DNA of 64,000 bases from positions 7,688,001 to 7,752,000 of the forward strand of contig JAQQWL010000011.1 in NCBI GenBank assembly GCA_038363925.1, in the 5' to 3' direction. The position numbers were made by a program, and so were the translations under genes. Below, piece after piece: positions 47,731 through 58,535 of the stretch (position 1 is its first letter; every line of letters starts with the position of its first letter). This stretch comes from Apiospora phragmitis. Its lineage: Eukaryota; Ascomycota; Sordariomycetes; Amphisphaeriales; Apiosporaceae. The notes beneath the pieces are model-generated. The model did not search any database and was not told the origin of the DNA. It saw nothing but the letters and a program-made list of their open reading frames with translations.

Positions 47731-48149
47731 ATGGTGAGCTATCACAAAAAGCCAACTCGTCGTTGTGTACTGATAGTCGACCCAGGGGGGTGGAAGATGA
47801 CCTGAAGGCAAGCCCTCCTTGCCATCCTAGGGCAGTAAGTTTGCCATTCAATTGACTTTTATCAACCTTGTTTTACTGACAGACGTCCAGTGTGCTATTC
47901 AAAGTATGTTCCTACCTATGCAACCATAAGCAGACCGCTTGCTGTGTGGCCAGTATCTGACTCTTTACAGATTGCTTGACCAAAAACAACTACAACGAGT
48001 CAAAGTGCCAGGGCTTGGTGGATGCATTGTATGAGTGCTGTGATGCTTTCTACCATAAGAAGGGGGACGATGCCACGAGTGCAAGTTGCCCAAAGCCAGA
48101 CTTGTTAAGGCTGAAGATGAAGCAAAGGCGCGAAGGGGCCACGAAATAG
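47731..48149 (+). CDS. cmc4: Cx9C mitochondrial protein Cmc4
   Basis: Twin CX9C-family protein of the mitochondrial intermembrane space, imported by Mia40. Read by eye as four exons: 47731-47733 (ATG only), 47786-47834, 47891-47903 (13 nt) and 47971-48149. Motifs: PCHPRACAIQNC, then YNESKCQGLVDALYECC, then SCPKPDLLRLKMKQRREG. The spacing C18-x3-C... and ALYECC...CPKP matches yeast and human CMC4. The G run at 47785-47790 has one base too many for the frame (six G, five needed after the acceptor is counted). With that removed the product is 80 residues, the family size. Donors GTGAGC, GTAAGT and GTATGT and acceptors CCCAG, TCCAG and TACAG are all good. The very short exons hide this gene from simple gene finders. 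Confidence 0.85.
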
Positions 48150-49132
48150 TCACAATCACCTTGGCCCCAAGCTTCAAAGGGCAGGCAGCTTAGAATAGTA
48201 GAGGCAGTTGTGAGGCTGCGAGGCTGCGGAGTGGCTGGATTCAACTACTTCCAACTTCAAAGCGAAATGTTTACGGGTTTAATGTGTCACGCTCCTTCTG
48301 ATAGTCAACCCGCAATGAATACACAGGTGACTTAATGGAGAGCGATAGCTCTTCTAGGCGTTCAGTAGCGCGCAAGAGATCCCGTAGGACCTGGATAAGC
48401 ATTGAAAGAAATTTGGGCTTATCCCGCGACTCTAATAAGAAGGCCGATGACATTATGTTGAGAAGAAATAGAAGAGAAATTAGAAGAAATGATCGGGAGC
48501 AGAGATTTATGTACGGTCGTGTCCAACCCAGCCGCAGGAGCTTGGCCAAGCTGCGGCTCCGTCAACTCCACACAAGCTCTTAATAAAAGCGCCCCAGGTA
48601 CGGAGTAGTGCCCAGGGATCTCGCTTAGCGCGCCTAAATGGTGGAATGCCAGTGGCTACAGCAGCTAGAGGTACCCGGAGCAGTACCCAAAGGTCGAGGC
48701 TAGACGCGCTGCCTGTGGCCGTCGCGTTGGTTTGGCGCTGCTACAATTTTTGGCTGCAGGAGCCGACCACTGTGTTGATCCAACAGCTGCAGAATCCAAT
48801 TGTTTGTTGGCGATGCCCTCTTCCCGACATATTGCCAACCACCCCGATCTAACCAACTGAACCGCTCATTCGATTCCCAACCTCTACATCGTGCTCACTC
48901 TGTAGTCGGATCAGATCGTCGCGACCCATTGCATGACCTTTTCGAACGCTTGATTGACGATGCCCAACCGGCAAATCGTCCACTAGAATCCGTCTCAACA
49001 CGAGCTGCAAAGTCGTTGCGCCTTGATCGTTTGAACATCAAGACTTGACGACGTACGACATCGCCTCCGAAGCCCACTCACCCTTCCAAGCCCTTCACAT
49101 TCTCGTCTGCGATTACACCATCGACTTTCGCC
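48150..49132. other. Intergenic region
   Basis: Three-prime UTR of cmc4 and promoter of nup84. A 92-codon minus-strand frame (48549-48271) with one hydrophobic stretch has no recognisable family. Confidence 0.45.
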
Positions 49133-52059
49133 ATGGCCGACGACCACGATCCTGATCTGTTTGGAATGGACGATGAAATGGACGCCGACATTCCTACCGA
49201 GTCACAAGCACAGATTCGGTTTGCTCTCGACGCTGAGCGGTTCGCCAAAGCCCTCGACTCTATCTCGAGAGGCTCCAGGACTCACTCGGAGAAGCGTGCC
49301 GATATCATCAAGCTAGTCAACAGGTATCATGATATTGCGACCGAGAAAGTGAGCGCTCTGCGCGAAAGCAGCCGATACTCTCGCTCTTCCCCGCAAAGAT
49401 CCCTAGATGAGTCCAGCCAAGACTCGATGGATGTCGACGAAGCTGAAGATGTTCGCATCAACCAAGAATTGCGGCATTGGGAGCTCGAAAAACAGACATG
49501 GGACTTGTTGCGACGATTGCTGCCTCTGAGATATCCGGAGAGGAAGGTCGCCCAACTGAAGCGGCGAGATATGACCAGATTCCAAGACAGCTCTCAGTTA
49601 TGGGAAGAGTTCTTACAGTCGGATTCAACGGCACAGGAGAGAAAGGCCATTATGGAATGCATGCAGGAGTTCTCGGATGAAACAAGCATGGACATCGATG
49701 AGATGGTTCGTGAATACCAGACGAAGGCGGAACGAGGCGATATCGTGGCATACGGGTGGCTTCATACACGGACCGCCATCAAGATGACGAAACAGATGCA
49801 AGGCTACATTGGACCTCTGGACCCGAATGCCGCGCGTATGACCGAGGATCATCGCAACATCACCAAGACAGACCCCCTCGTCACTCAGCTTGACCCCGAC
49901 GTGGTTACAAGACAGAACCGGAAGCTCGAACCTCAAGATGAGTACTTTGAGCGTGCTATCTGGCTCGGATGCTACGAGCTGCTTCGTAGGGGTAGGAGCA
50001 TGTCTGAGATTCGTGACTGGTGTGTAGAAAGGACCGAGGTTTGGCGCGCCGTCAGTATGTCAGCCATGCCCTTGTCCAAGGACAGCGAGGGCGAGCGCAC
50101 TGTGTCAAATCCGCTTGCAACCCTGCTTTGGCGGCGTACGTGTTATGCCTTGGCGCGAAACGGTGGCACCGACGACTTTGAGCGCGCTGTATATGGCATT
50201 CTTTCTGGAGACATCTCGAGCGTGGAGAAGGTGTGTGAGACCTGGGATGACTTTGTATTCGCGCACTATAATGCGTTATTACGATCCCAGTTCGATAACT
50301 ACGTGGCCAAACGCTCTTCTCCGGAGGCTGTGCAAGCTGCTACACAGTCACTTCCAGCTTTCAACGCACTCCAATTTCACGGCGATGGTGCGCCGGTAGG
50401 GGAACGCGTTGTCCAGTATCTCGAAACCAACCCGAAGACCTCGGAGGAAGCCCGGGATCCCATCAAAGCTCTTCAGGGCGCCGTGATCTCTGATTCTGTC
50501 AGCCAGTATGCCTACGACAACGGCTTGGCACTAGGTCGTCACGCAAACAAGGAAGGTACCTCGGCCCTTATACCTGACTTCAGCCAATCGCAGTTCAAGC
50601 TGGACGACGACAAATACTTCTCGCTTCCGCAGCCCAACGGACTTCGAGTCTTGGTTCACGCGTTTCTCCTAATTTCCAACTTGGAAGAACTGCAAGGCGG
50701 TAATACACTCAAGCAAGACTTGAGAAGTGCACAGGAGAATGTGTTGGCCGCATATGTCAGCGCATTGCGGCTGCATAACCTGGTCGAGCTCATCCCTATC
50801 TATTGCGCCAAGATCCAGGGCGAGAGAGCATTCTTCACACTTAGCCGTAATGTCAGCATGATAACCGACGAAGAGGAACGGAGAACAATCTTGACCATCA
50901 TGGAGAAGATTGGAATGGACATTGCCGAGTTTGTCATATTCCAACCTAGGTCTCTTCTCCAGGAGTACCCCGACACCAGCAACGAACTCAGATCTGGCGC
51001 TCTCAACATGTTCCTGAGACGAAATGCCATCGCTCAAATATGGCAGGCGTTTAAGACCAGACTTCTTCGGAGAAATGCCTGACGCGCTGGATCAAGTCGA
51101 CGAACAACTGATCCAGTCACTTGAGTGGATGATGCTTGTTGATGGGCTAGGCGATGAGATCTTGGCTATGGGAGTCGCGATTTACAAACGTTTCTTAAGT
51201 ATGACATACCATGTGTGTCCTGGAAGCCCTTTTGACTGACTTGCAAACAGAAGCGTACAACCTTCACGCCGCACGTGCTCTCTCTGAACGCGTTAGATGC
51301 GCAGACATCTTCAGAGCCAAGGCTGGTGTGACCATAGCGGAGGATACTGATTTATCATGGTTCTCGGACTTCGATGCCAACGCCTCTATGGACGACGATG
51401 CTTACGAAGGTCCGCGGGACATGGTGACGGCCAGGAACTACCTTGAACTGGAGTGCATGATCCGTGTCCTCGATTCTATGGAAACTGTTGCCTCCAGCCA
51501 AGAGATTGCCCAAGAGTAAGTCTTCGAAGCCCAACATTGAAGATGGTAACCCACTGACCTCGCATTTAGCCCGACGAGTAAGATGAATCGGGAATTCTGG
51601 GTACACATTGGCCAGGAAATCAAACAAATCAAGATCTTTGTGGAGCCATGTCTCCGGGGTTGGCTGAGGGAGTCCATCGATGGTAAGTATTTTGTTCATC
51701 AGTGGATGTTCAATTCTAACGTAGTTGTAGATGAGGAAGACTTTGAGATTCTTCGGGATATGTACTTGCCCGAGACCGTCCTGGGCTACGTGAGTGTCCT
51801 ACACTTCGCAGGCACCAACTTGAGCAGAGAGAACCTGCTGGAGTGTATGGAGCTCGCCGCCACCATCGCAGAAAAGGACTCGGATATCGCGTCCGTCCTG
51901 ATGAGGAGCGGCCGGATGAAGGAGTTGGTCGAGGGTTTCGCCAACTGCAGCAAGGCGCTCGCCGTCAGCGCGGCCGACAAGAAGGGTGGCGTCGGTGCGA
52001 GCAGCAAGAAGATGAGGGAGCTGGGGTGGTCGAGAGAGCTGTGGAGCGTAAAGCGATGA
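49133..52059 (+). CDS. nup84: Nuclear pore Y-complex nucleoporin Nup84/Nup107
   Basis: Structural alpha-solenoid nucleoporin of the Y-complex scaffold at the nuclear envelope. Exons 49133-51198, 51251-51515, 51570-51682 and 51731-52059. Residues 1-100 are acidic and disordered (DLFGMDDEMDADIP; DESSQDSMDVDEAED). The rest is helical with family-typical blocks: WELEKQTWDLLRRLLPLRYP, YGWLHTRTAIKMTKQ, EYFERAIWLGCYELLRRGR, YAYDNGLALGRHANKEG, and a C-terminus with EFWVHIGQEIKQIKIFVEPC and ETVLGYVSVLHFAGTNLSR. One extra base at about 51060-51068 shifts the frame from IAQIWQAFKTR to FFGEMPDALDQVDEQLIQSL. Repaired length is 923 residues. Nup84 is required or important in fungi, so this is more likely an indel error than a dead gene. 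Confidence 0.9.
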
Positions 52060-52468
52060 GAAACGAAACAAGACATTCAGTACTTAATAGAGGTGTGTGT
52101 GTATTGTATAATAAACATCGCTAATTTCTTAAGGCGGGGCTGGAAGGGGGAGTTCAGTTTGCTTCGTCAAAAGGACGATTGGGAGAAGAAGAAGGTACAG
52201 CAACAGTGATGAAGATGGGGTCTGGCCAGACTTTTGCTATGTATTGACCCGGTATTCAACCTGGCCTGAGGTCGACCATTGCCGTCTCACTACGCTTCAA
52301 TTTTTCCGTGGCCGAATATCAGAACCATAACATATAAAGTCTATATTGCAAAGAGCAGGATTTGGAATATCAGGCCAGGACTCTTGCTAGCATAAACTCG
52401 ACTCGGACATCTACTAACCAACAGGGAGGGTGTCTCTTTTTCATCTGCCCCTTCCTCTCCATTACTAC
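52060..52468. other. Convergent intergenic region
   Basis: Three-prime ends of nup84 (+) and the succinyl-CoA-ligase-like gene (-). Nothing else seen. Confidence 0.5.
52110..52115 (+). terminator. Candidate poly(A) signal AATAAA of nup84
   Basis: AATAAA 51 nt after the nup84 stop codon, within a GT-rich stretch. Confidence 0.4.
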
Positions 52469-55110
52469 CTAAGTCCGTTGATTGGTCAATTCCACAACCT
52501 TGGCGGCCGCCTCGTCGAAGTCGTCGAAGGCGTAAAGGCCCGGCAGGCCGCTGTCGGCGATGATCTTCTGCCCTTCCGCCTCGTTGGTGCCTCGGATCCG
52601 CACGACGACGGGGATCTTCGCTAGTTGGGTCTCCAGGTCCCGGAACGCCAGCACGATGCCCCGCGCGATCATGTCGCCGAGGGTCAGGCCGCCGAAGATG
52701 TTGACTAGGATGCACTAGGTAGTAAGTAGTGTCTTTTGTCAGCACCAGAGTTTGCAAAGCAGGGGAAGGCTGGTAGCTTGTTATTGGAGGGTTTTTCTTT
52801 TTCTTTCCAAACGTACCTTGACCCGTTCGTCTCGGAGTATGACCTCGAAGCTCCGCTTGACCGTCTCGCTCGTCGCCTTGCCCCCCGTGTCCAGGAAGTT
52901 GGCGGCCCTGCCCCCGGCGTCCGCGAGCGCGTCCACCGTGTTCATGGCGAGCCCCGCGCCGTTGACCAGCGTCCCGATGTTGTGGCTTTTGTCGGAACCG
53001 CCCCCGCCCAGCTTGATGTAGACGATCCCGTCGGGCTCGGCCGACACTTCGGCCGGGTCCTCGGCGTCCAAGTCCCGCAGCGCGTGCACGTCGGCCTGTC
53101 GGCGGCCGCTACGGAGCGCGGCGTCGTCGAAGCCGAGGTGGGCGTGTGTGATCTTGAGCACGTGAGGAGCGTCCGGGCCGTCGTCGGGGTTGGCGATGGC
53201 GGCGACGTGAGTCTGGAGGAGGAAGGCTTCTTTGCTAGTGAAGAGGTGGACGAGCTGGAGGCCCAGCATGGGCAGGTTGGAGGCCCGGGAGCCTTCTTCG
53301 CCGAGTTTCAGGGTCTCGTGCACCTCCTCGAGGAGGTTGGGGGGGCAAGAAGGGCATGCCGTGAACGAGGTCGAAAGCAAAGCTCCGGGCGGCTTCGTCG
53401 GTGGCGCTGGTGGTGGGAGAGGCGATGATGCAGAGGCTGCTGGTGGCCCGGTTGATGGAGACGGCGAGCAGACGTTGCGCGCTGTCCGGCACTTTGTCGG
53501 GCGTCTCGGCGACATTGAGGCCCTGCTGACGCAGCATATCGAGAGCCACCTCCCGGTCTAGATAGAGGGTCCTCCTGCTTTCTACCGTCACTTGCCTAGG
53601 CGATGCTTTTTGACGGCATGAATGAGGAAGCAAGGGCCGCTTGGCGGCGAAAGTGTGGAGGGTTCTCCGCTGCTGTGACGGCGGCACCCCTGAAGTAGTC
53701 CCGATCCCGATCCCGTTCGAAATCTGGTTTCCACTCAGAAGCGTCTTGAGAACCGGCCCAAACCGCGAAGGGTGGTTGATCACAGCGACGCCGGCAGCTT
53801 TCAGAGCCTCGACTTTGCTCAAGGCGTCCGGCTCGGCCGGCAGAGCAAACGCTCCCGCATGTCCCATGACCCGGCCTGGGACAGCATTCACGCCTGCTAC
53901 CACGGCAGTTATGGGTCTAGGATGACAATCATTCCATTAGTCCCGTTCTTCACGTCGCCACAATATGCAGGGAAATTGGCAATATACTCACTTTGGATTC
54001 CTTGTCCTGGCGCGATAATCTCGAATCCACTCAGCAGCCTCCATCTCCGCGAAGCCCCCTATCTCGCCACAGATGGCAATAGCCTCGGTCGTTTCATCCT
54101 GGACTAGGATCTTCAGGCCGTCTACCAGGCCTGTGCCGGACAGGATGTCGCCGCCGACGCCGATGCAGAGACTCTGACCGAGACCGGCGCGAAGTGTCGA
54201 TGCAGCCGCTTTCCATCGTTATCATGTAAGCATACTTGAGCTTTCATACTATAACCTAGTAAAGGGAGGCCCAGAAAAACTTACCCTCATAACTGAGCGT
54301 GCCCGATTTGGCCACGATGCCGACCTTGCCGGGCTCGAAGCAAGGTAGCGGCTGGAAGCCTATACGGCACTTCCCGACCGAGGAGATGATGCCCGGCGAG
54401 TTTGCGCCTACTAGTCTCGATGCTGACTGGGTCTTGAGCATCGAGTGAATCTGTCTCGGTTTGATCAGCATACCTTTCCCTCTTCTACTAATATGACGGG
54501 ACCAATGCTTGATCTTGTTTACTCGTAAAATATCATGCAACGGAATATGTTCCGCCACCGCAACGATTAGTGGCACTTCGGCTTCGATGGCTTCTTCGAT
54601 GGCCGCCGGTGCCTGGTGTGCGGCCACGTAGATGCCCGTCGCATCGGGTTTGAGCACCTCGACCGCCTATATACATGGGAGGGCGTTAGTCATGGTAGAA
54701 AACGTCAATAGGGGGAACCCCAGTATGCCAAACAATATAACATAACATGCCTTTCGGACTGAGGGAAGAACCGGCAGCCCCAGATGCTCGCCTTCGCGGC
54801 CGGGCGTCACGCCTCCTACGATGTTGGTGCCCCATGCCATCGACTCCTTGGCATTGGCAGTGGCTTGTCTGCCTGCGAGGAGTGTGTTAGTGAGTGAGTG
54901 AGTGAGTGAGTATTGGCTAACTAACTTGGGCTGCCGAAACTTACCAGTGAAACCTTGAAATATCACGCGTGTATGTTTTCCGATCTTGAGGTTCTTCAGA
55001 GTGGCATCGTACTTGCGGCGGTTTACGGATGTGGTGCCGAACGAGCTCCGGCGGGCGGCGGCGCTCAACCTCGGCAACCTTGTCTCACGCAGGGCATGGC
55101 AGCGGAGCAT
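52469..55110 (-). CDS. Fused alpha-beta succinyl-CoA-ligase-like protein
   Basis: One reading frame joins a succinyl-CoA ligase alpha-like half to a beta-like half. Exons: 55110-54945, 54872-54751, 54666-54523, 54450-54285, 54208-53992, 53916-52817, 52714-52469; 719 residues. N-terminus MLRCHALRETRLPRLSAAAR looks like a mitochondrial presequence. Alpha features: IFQGFTGRQATANAKES, NIVGGVTPGREGEHLGLP, ANSPGIISSVGKCRIGFQP, GIVAKSGTLSYE and the phosphohistidine motif GHAGAF near residue 291. An Arg-rich linker leads to the beta half, whose C-terminal CoA-ligase domain is complete (GGRAANFLDTGGKA, LVNIFGGLTLGDMIARG, VVVRIRGTNEAEGQKIIADS). The N-terminal ATP-grasp part is short and lacks the usual Gly-rich lid. 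Exon 2 ends at a GC donor. One extra base in the G7 run 53339-53345 breaks the frame. Function is uncertain; a genuine ligase activity is doubtful. Confidence 0.85.
54889..54912. repeat. (GAGT)n repeat inside an intron
   Basis: Five to six TGAG/GAGT units in intron 1 of the succinyl-CoA-ligase-like gene. Confidence 0.85.
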
Positions 55111-56676
55111 GGCTGAAACGAGTTTTCTGAGAGGAAACAGGTGGATGTATGTCTAGTCTATTCTATACGTAACGAAGGATCCGGTCGTAACAAGTTTTAA
55201 GTACAATCCCGGGCGATGCAAGGAGTCATCATGATTGTGTCCCCGATGCATGCTGCAGCTTTCTGGGATCCAGGTGCATCGAGCGCCGACGTTCGGCTAG
55301 TGACCGCCGGTCAGCCGTAGCCTCCCCCTTGCACAGCTGAGGTCCCCTCACCTCACTCCTCCGCAGGGATAAGATCGGGGTAGGCGGGCGCTAGACTAGC
55401 AGTTCTGTCGGTACCGGGTCGGCTATCGCACGCTGGTTAAGTCTTGTCTACTACCTTACCGTAGCAATTCGAATTGAGGTGTCATCAGTGAATGCATCAC
55501 CATCAGCGTGGAAGGTTGTAAGCATGTAGCCGGGACAGGTAGCGGATAGCACAGTTCCGTCTCCACTTACTTCTAGCTGCCTCGGCACAGGGAAAGTTCA
55601 AAGTTGTTAAAACTGCATAACGTACTCCGTATATGATGATACTTTTATATGTTGTTACCTACTTACAGTAATTAATTACCTAACTTTCAATTGGTACATA
55701 ATAAGGACATCAGTATCTAGGGCTGTGCGAACTCTATCTCCAAAGCTTAACTGAGCCTCACAGCAGGGCTTGTAGGTTGCGGGATCCAGGTGTTTCAGGA
55801 ACCATGGTTGCATGGCATTGATTGCCATAATAGGACATCGTGAAGGAAAGGGCCGTGAAATATTTCGATCCATCCGAAACACGTACTCGGCTTCAGTAGC
55901 CACATCGTCATCATGTAGAGTACAGAATAGCCGCGCAAACAAAAACATCAGGCCAAATAAAACTACATGATCAGATCAATCGAATCGAATCCACCAGATG
56001 GCAGTGCATACGTTTGTCATTTAGCTTCTGCCAGCAAAATCCCACCCTAAACGGCAATCTGGCGCATCGAATAGTGGGGATGCCGTGATGCCGTGTTTCG
56101 AAACGCACCATCTGGCTAGGGCTCGTTGGTGGAATAGGCCGAGATGGACAGGAGGACCCCTTACGACGCTCTTTTATAGGCCCCGTAATGCAACTGCGCC
56201 CGGCTCAGTGGCGCTGCCGTACTCGCTTGAAACCCTCGGTCCTCCCAGAGAGAGACGATTCTATAATTAAACTGACTTGAACTCACTCACACAATGGCAT
56301 ACAAGTAGAGCGCATGACCCCCACGGATTCGGGCATGCTACCGAGTCACTGTCGTTCTCTTTTTCGTTAACTTAACCCTTTTTTCTTCTTACTTTCTTTG
56401 CAGCAGGTCTCCGTCAAACCCTGGGTGGCAGTGTTGGATATTCTCTTTTTTTCTCTCTCTTCTCCTAATTTATACGGGCAACAGGCCCCGTTGATTCTCG
56501 AAAATACTTTGGGCAGGCTCATTGTCGTTTGCAAGTAGCAGCTTTGGATAAGTGGAGGAAAAGGGGAAGCTCTTAGCGAAAGAACAGCCGCCCTCAAACG
56601 AAACGAGCGAACGAAACCTTGTGGCCGGACTAGCTAGACTCCTGGGAAGAAAGAAAGAAAAAAGAAACAGAAAAAG
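55111..56676. other. Divergent promoter region
   Basis: Promoters of the ligase-like gene (-) and the cutinase (+). A 90-codon minus-strand frame (55948-55676) has no domain I recognise. The last 250 bp before 56677 are A/T- then purine-rich. Confidence 0.45.
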
Positions 56677-57578
56677 ATGCGGTTCCACGCCCTACCAACC
56701 GCGTGCCTCGCCCTCCTCTTCGGCTCGCTATCGCAAGCGCAGCCGCTCAGCAACAACAGCGCCGCCCCCCCCGTCGGCACCGCCGCCGCGAAGGCGCCCA
56801 CGCGCATCACGTGCCCGTCGGGCCAGGGCGTCGGCCTGATCGCGGCGCGCGGGTCGACCGAGGACGCCGGCCCGGGCCGCGTGCTGGCGCCCATCGTCGC
56901 CAACGCGACGCTGCAGGTGCCCGGCACGACGCTGGCGTCGGTCGACTACCCGGCCCGCCTGGTCCCCGACTACTTGGGGTCCGAGATGGAAGGGGTCACG
57001 GCCCTGACGGCCCTGATGCGGTCGTTTACGGCGGCGTGCCCGGGGGCCCCCATGGTGCTGATGGGCTACTCGCAGGGCGCCCAGGTTGTCGCCGACGTCA
57101 TCTCCAACGCCAGCGCGCCCGCGGACAACCCGGCGCAGCCCCTTTCCATGAACAACATCGCCGGGATCCTGCTCATCGGGGACCCCAGTCGTGTGGACGG
57201 CAAGCCGTTCAACGCCGGCACCGCTAACGGCGATGGTGTAAGTTTTCTTTACTCTTTTCCTCCCCTTTTCACCTCATTCTGTCTTTAGGTTGAGAACTGA
57301 CATTTCGTCATCAGCTCTTCTCTCGCAAGGACAGCACAGCGCTGGAAGCCATGGGCGATCGCATCTTATCCATCTGCAACGACGGCGACCCCGTCTGTGA
57401 CCGTGGAATCAACATCGCGGTGCACCTGAGCTACGACGAGACGAATGGCGCCGAGGCTACGCAATTCGTCGTCTCGAAGGCCATGAAGGCCATGAAGGCC
57501 ATGGCGGCGAAGGCGGCGGCAGCCGCAGCCTCACCGCCGGAAACGATTGGGAAGAGAGCCACTGCGTGGACTGCCTAG
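56677..57578 (+). CDS. Secreted cutinase-family (CE5) esterase
   Basis: Serine esterase of carbohydrate-esterase family 5 (cutinase or acetylxylan esterase). Two exons (56677-57237 and 57315-57578, GTAAGT...CATCAG) give 274 residues. Signal peptide MRFHALPTACLALLFGSLSQ. Catalytic triad visible: Ser132 in GYSQGAQV, Asp212 in GDPVC and His224 in AVHLSYDE. The oxyanion region is LIAARGSTE. Cysteines fit the two family disulfides. GDPSR and the NGDG...LFSR segment argue for CE5 generally, without separating cutin from xylan substrate. The C-terminus after the catalytic domain is odd: three MKA repeats and an Ala/Lys-rich run with no cellulose-binding module. The exon is very GC-rich. Confidence 0.9.
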
Positions 57579-58079
57579 GAACGGATTAGAGGCCTGCTTA
57601 TATTAATTTTGGATTTCATCTTGTCAGTAGAACTGGACGTGAATTAATTAGACTTGAACTTTCCCATTTGATTGAAAATGATCTTTTGTGCCGTGGTATG
57701 TAATACTCCGAGGCAGACCATATGCGACTCCTGTGACCTTGAGATGTGATACCTCGGGGTACCTATGTAACCCGTCCTAACACAGAAGGCAACCCAGAAA
57801 AGGGGTGCTTTGGCCTACGTATCCGTAGATATCACGCCGAAATAGACCGATTCGCTGCGTCGCAGCCACACAGCCAGTGACTTCCAAGAAGTCAATGAAC
57901 GCTTCCCATCTCATTCATAGTTCCCAGCCCCAACCTATTGGCAGTGGGCAATTGGGTACATACATGGTTGATGCGCGATCGTGAAGACGGATATCAGCGC
58001 ACGGTGCTACCACAACTGGCATGAACTCATGACTTCCTGTGTACGTGCGGAAACTTATGCACTGCTCTACCCCAATTGA
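57579..58079. other. Convergent intergenic region
   Basis: Three-prime ends of the cutinase (+) and cox19 (-). Nothing else seen. Confidence 0.5.
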
Positions 58080-58535
58080 CTACCATATGAGTTCGCCCTT
58101 GACACCCTTTTCAGGCTCCTTTGTCGTGGCTGGGGTCTTGCGTTCTGGCTCGGCAAATCCTAGATTCTTAAATTCATCCTTGGCCATTAGGTTCCTTTAG
58201 GACTGTCAGTGAGATGGCCTCCAGGGCTGCAGAACACTATAGTACGATGACTCACTTGTCCATGCGACATGAGAGATAGCCCTTTGCTAGCTCGCGACAG
58301 GATGGGTCATTCATGCCCTTGGCCTTCTTGATGCAGTTCAGGTAGTGGCTCATCACCTCTTTACACTCGCCATCGTGGTCCAGCGGGAAACTTCCCCGTT
58401 GTGGTCTGTATAAGGATTAGCACATGTTGTGTTGGGTGGTGGCAAGTCGTAATCGTAACTGTACGAGATTAGACAGACTTACGGGATGGGTTTTCCGGTG
58501 TACACCGCACCGCCAGGACTGCCGAACGAACTCAT
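58080..58535 (-). CDS. cox19: Cytochrome c oxidase assembly protein Cox19
   Basis: Intermembrane-space twin CX9C protein that helps Cox11 copper metallation during complex IV assembly. Three exons (58535-58483, 58405-58256, 58194-58080) with GTAAGT/GTGAGT donors and TACAG/TAAAG acceptors encode 105 residues. Start [20 protein letters not shown] matches the family N-terminus, followed by [12 protein letters not shown]. Cysteine pairs are C32-x9-C42 and C54-x9-C64, then [18 protein letters not shown]. The C-terminal tail is Lys/Glu-rich and ends ELIW. No frame break. Because every exon is shorter than about 150 nt, the gene is easily missed. Confidence 0.94.

Noticed and set aside
48271..48549. 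A 92-codon minus-strand frame with one hydrophobic segment
   Set aside because: Overlaps a basic frame on the opposite strand of similar length; neither has a known domain.
52469..53515. Treating the beta-type half as a separate succinyl-CoA ligase beta gene
   Set aside because: No start codon with a presequence and promoter precedes it; the alpha half runs into it within one exon and the frame agrees once the G7 run is corrected.
55676..55948. A 90-codon minus-strand frame with several Cys and Asp residues
   Set aside because: No family recognised, no upstream exon with good splice sites, and it lies in a promoter region between divergent genes.
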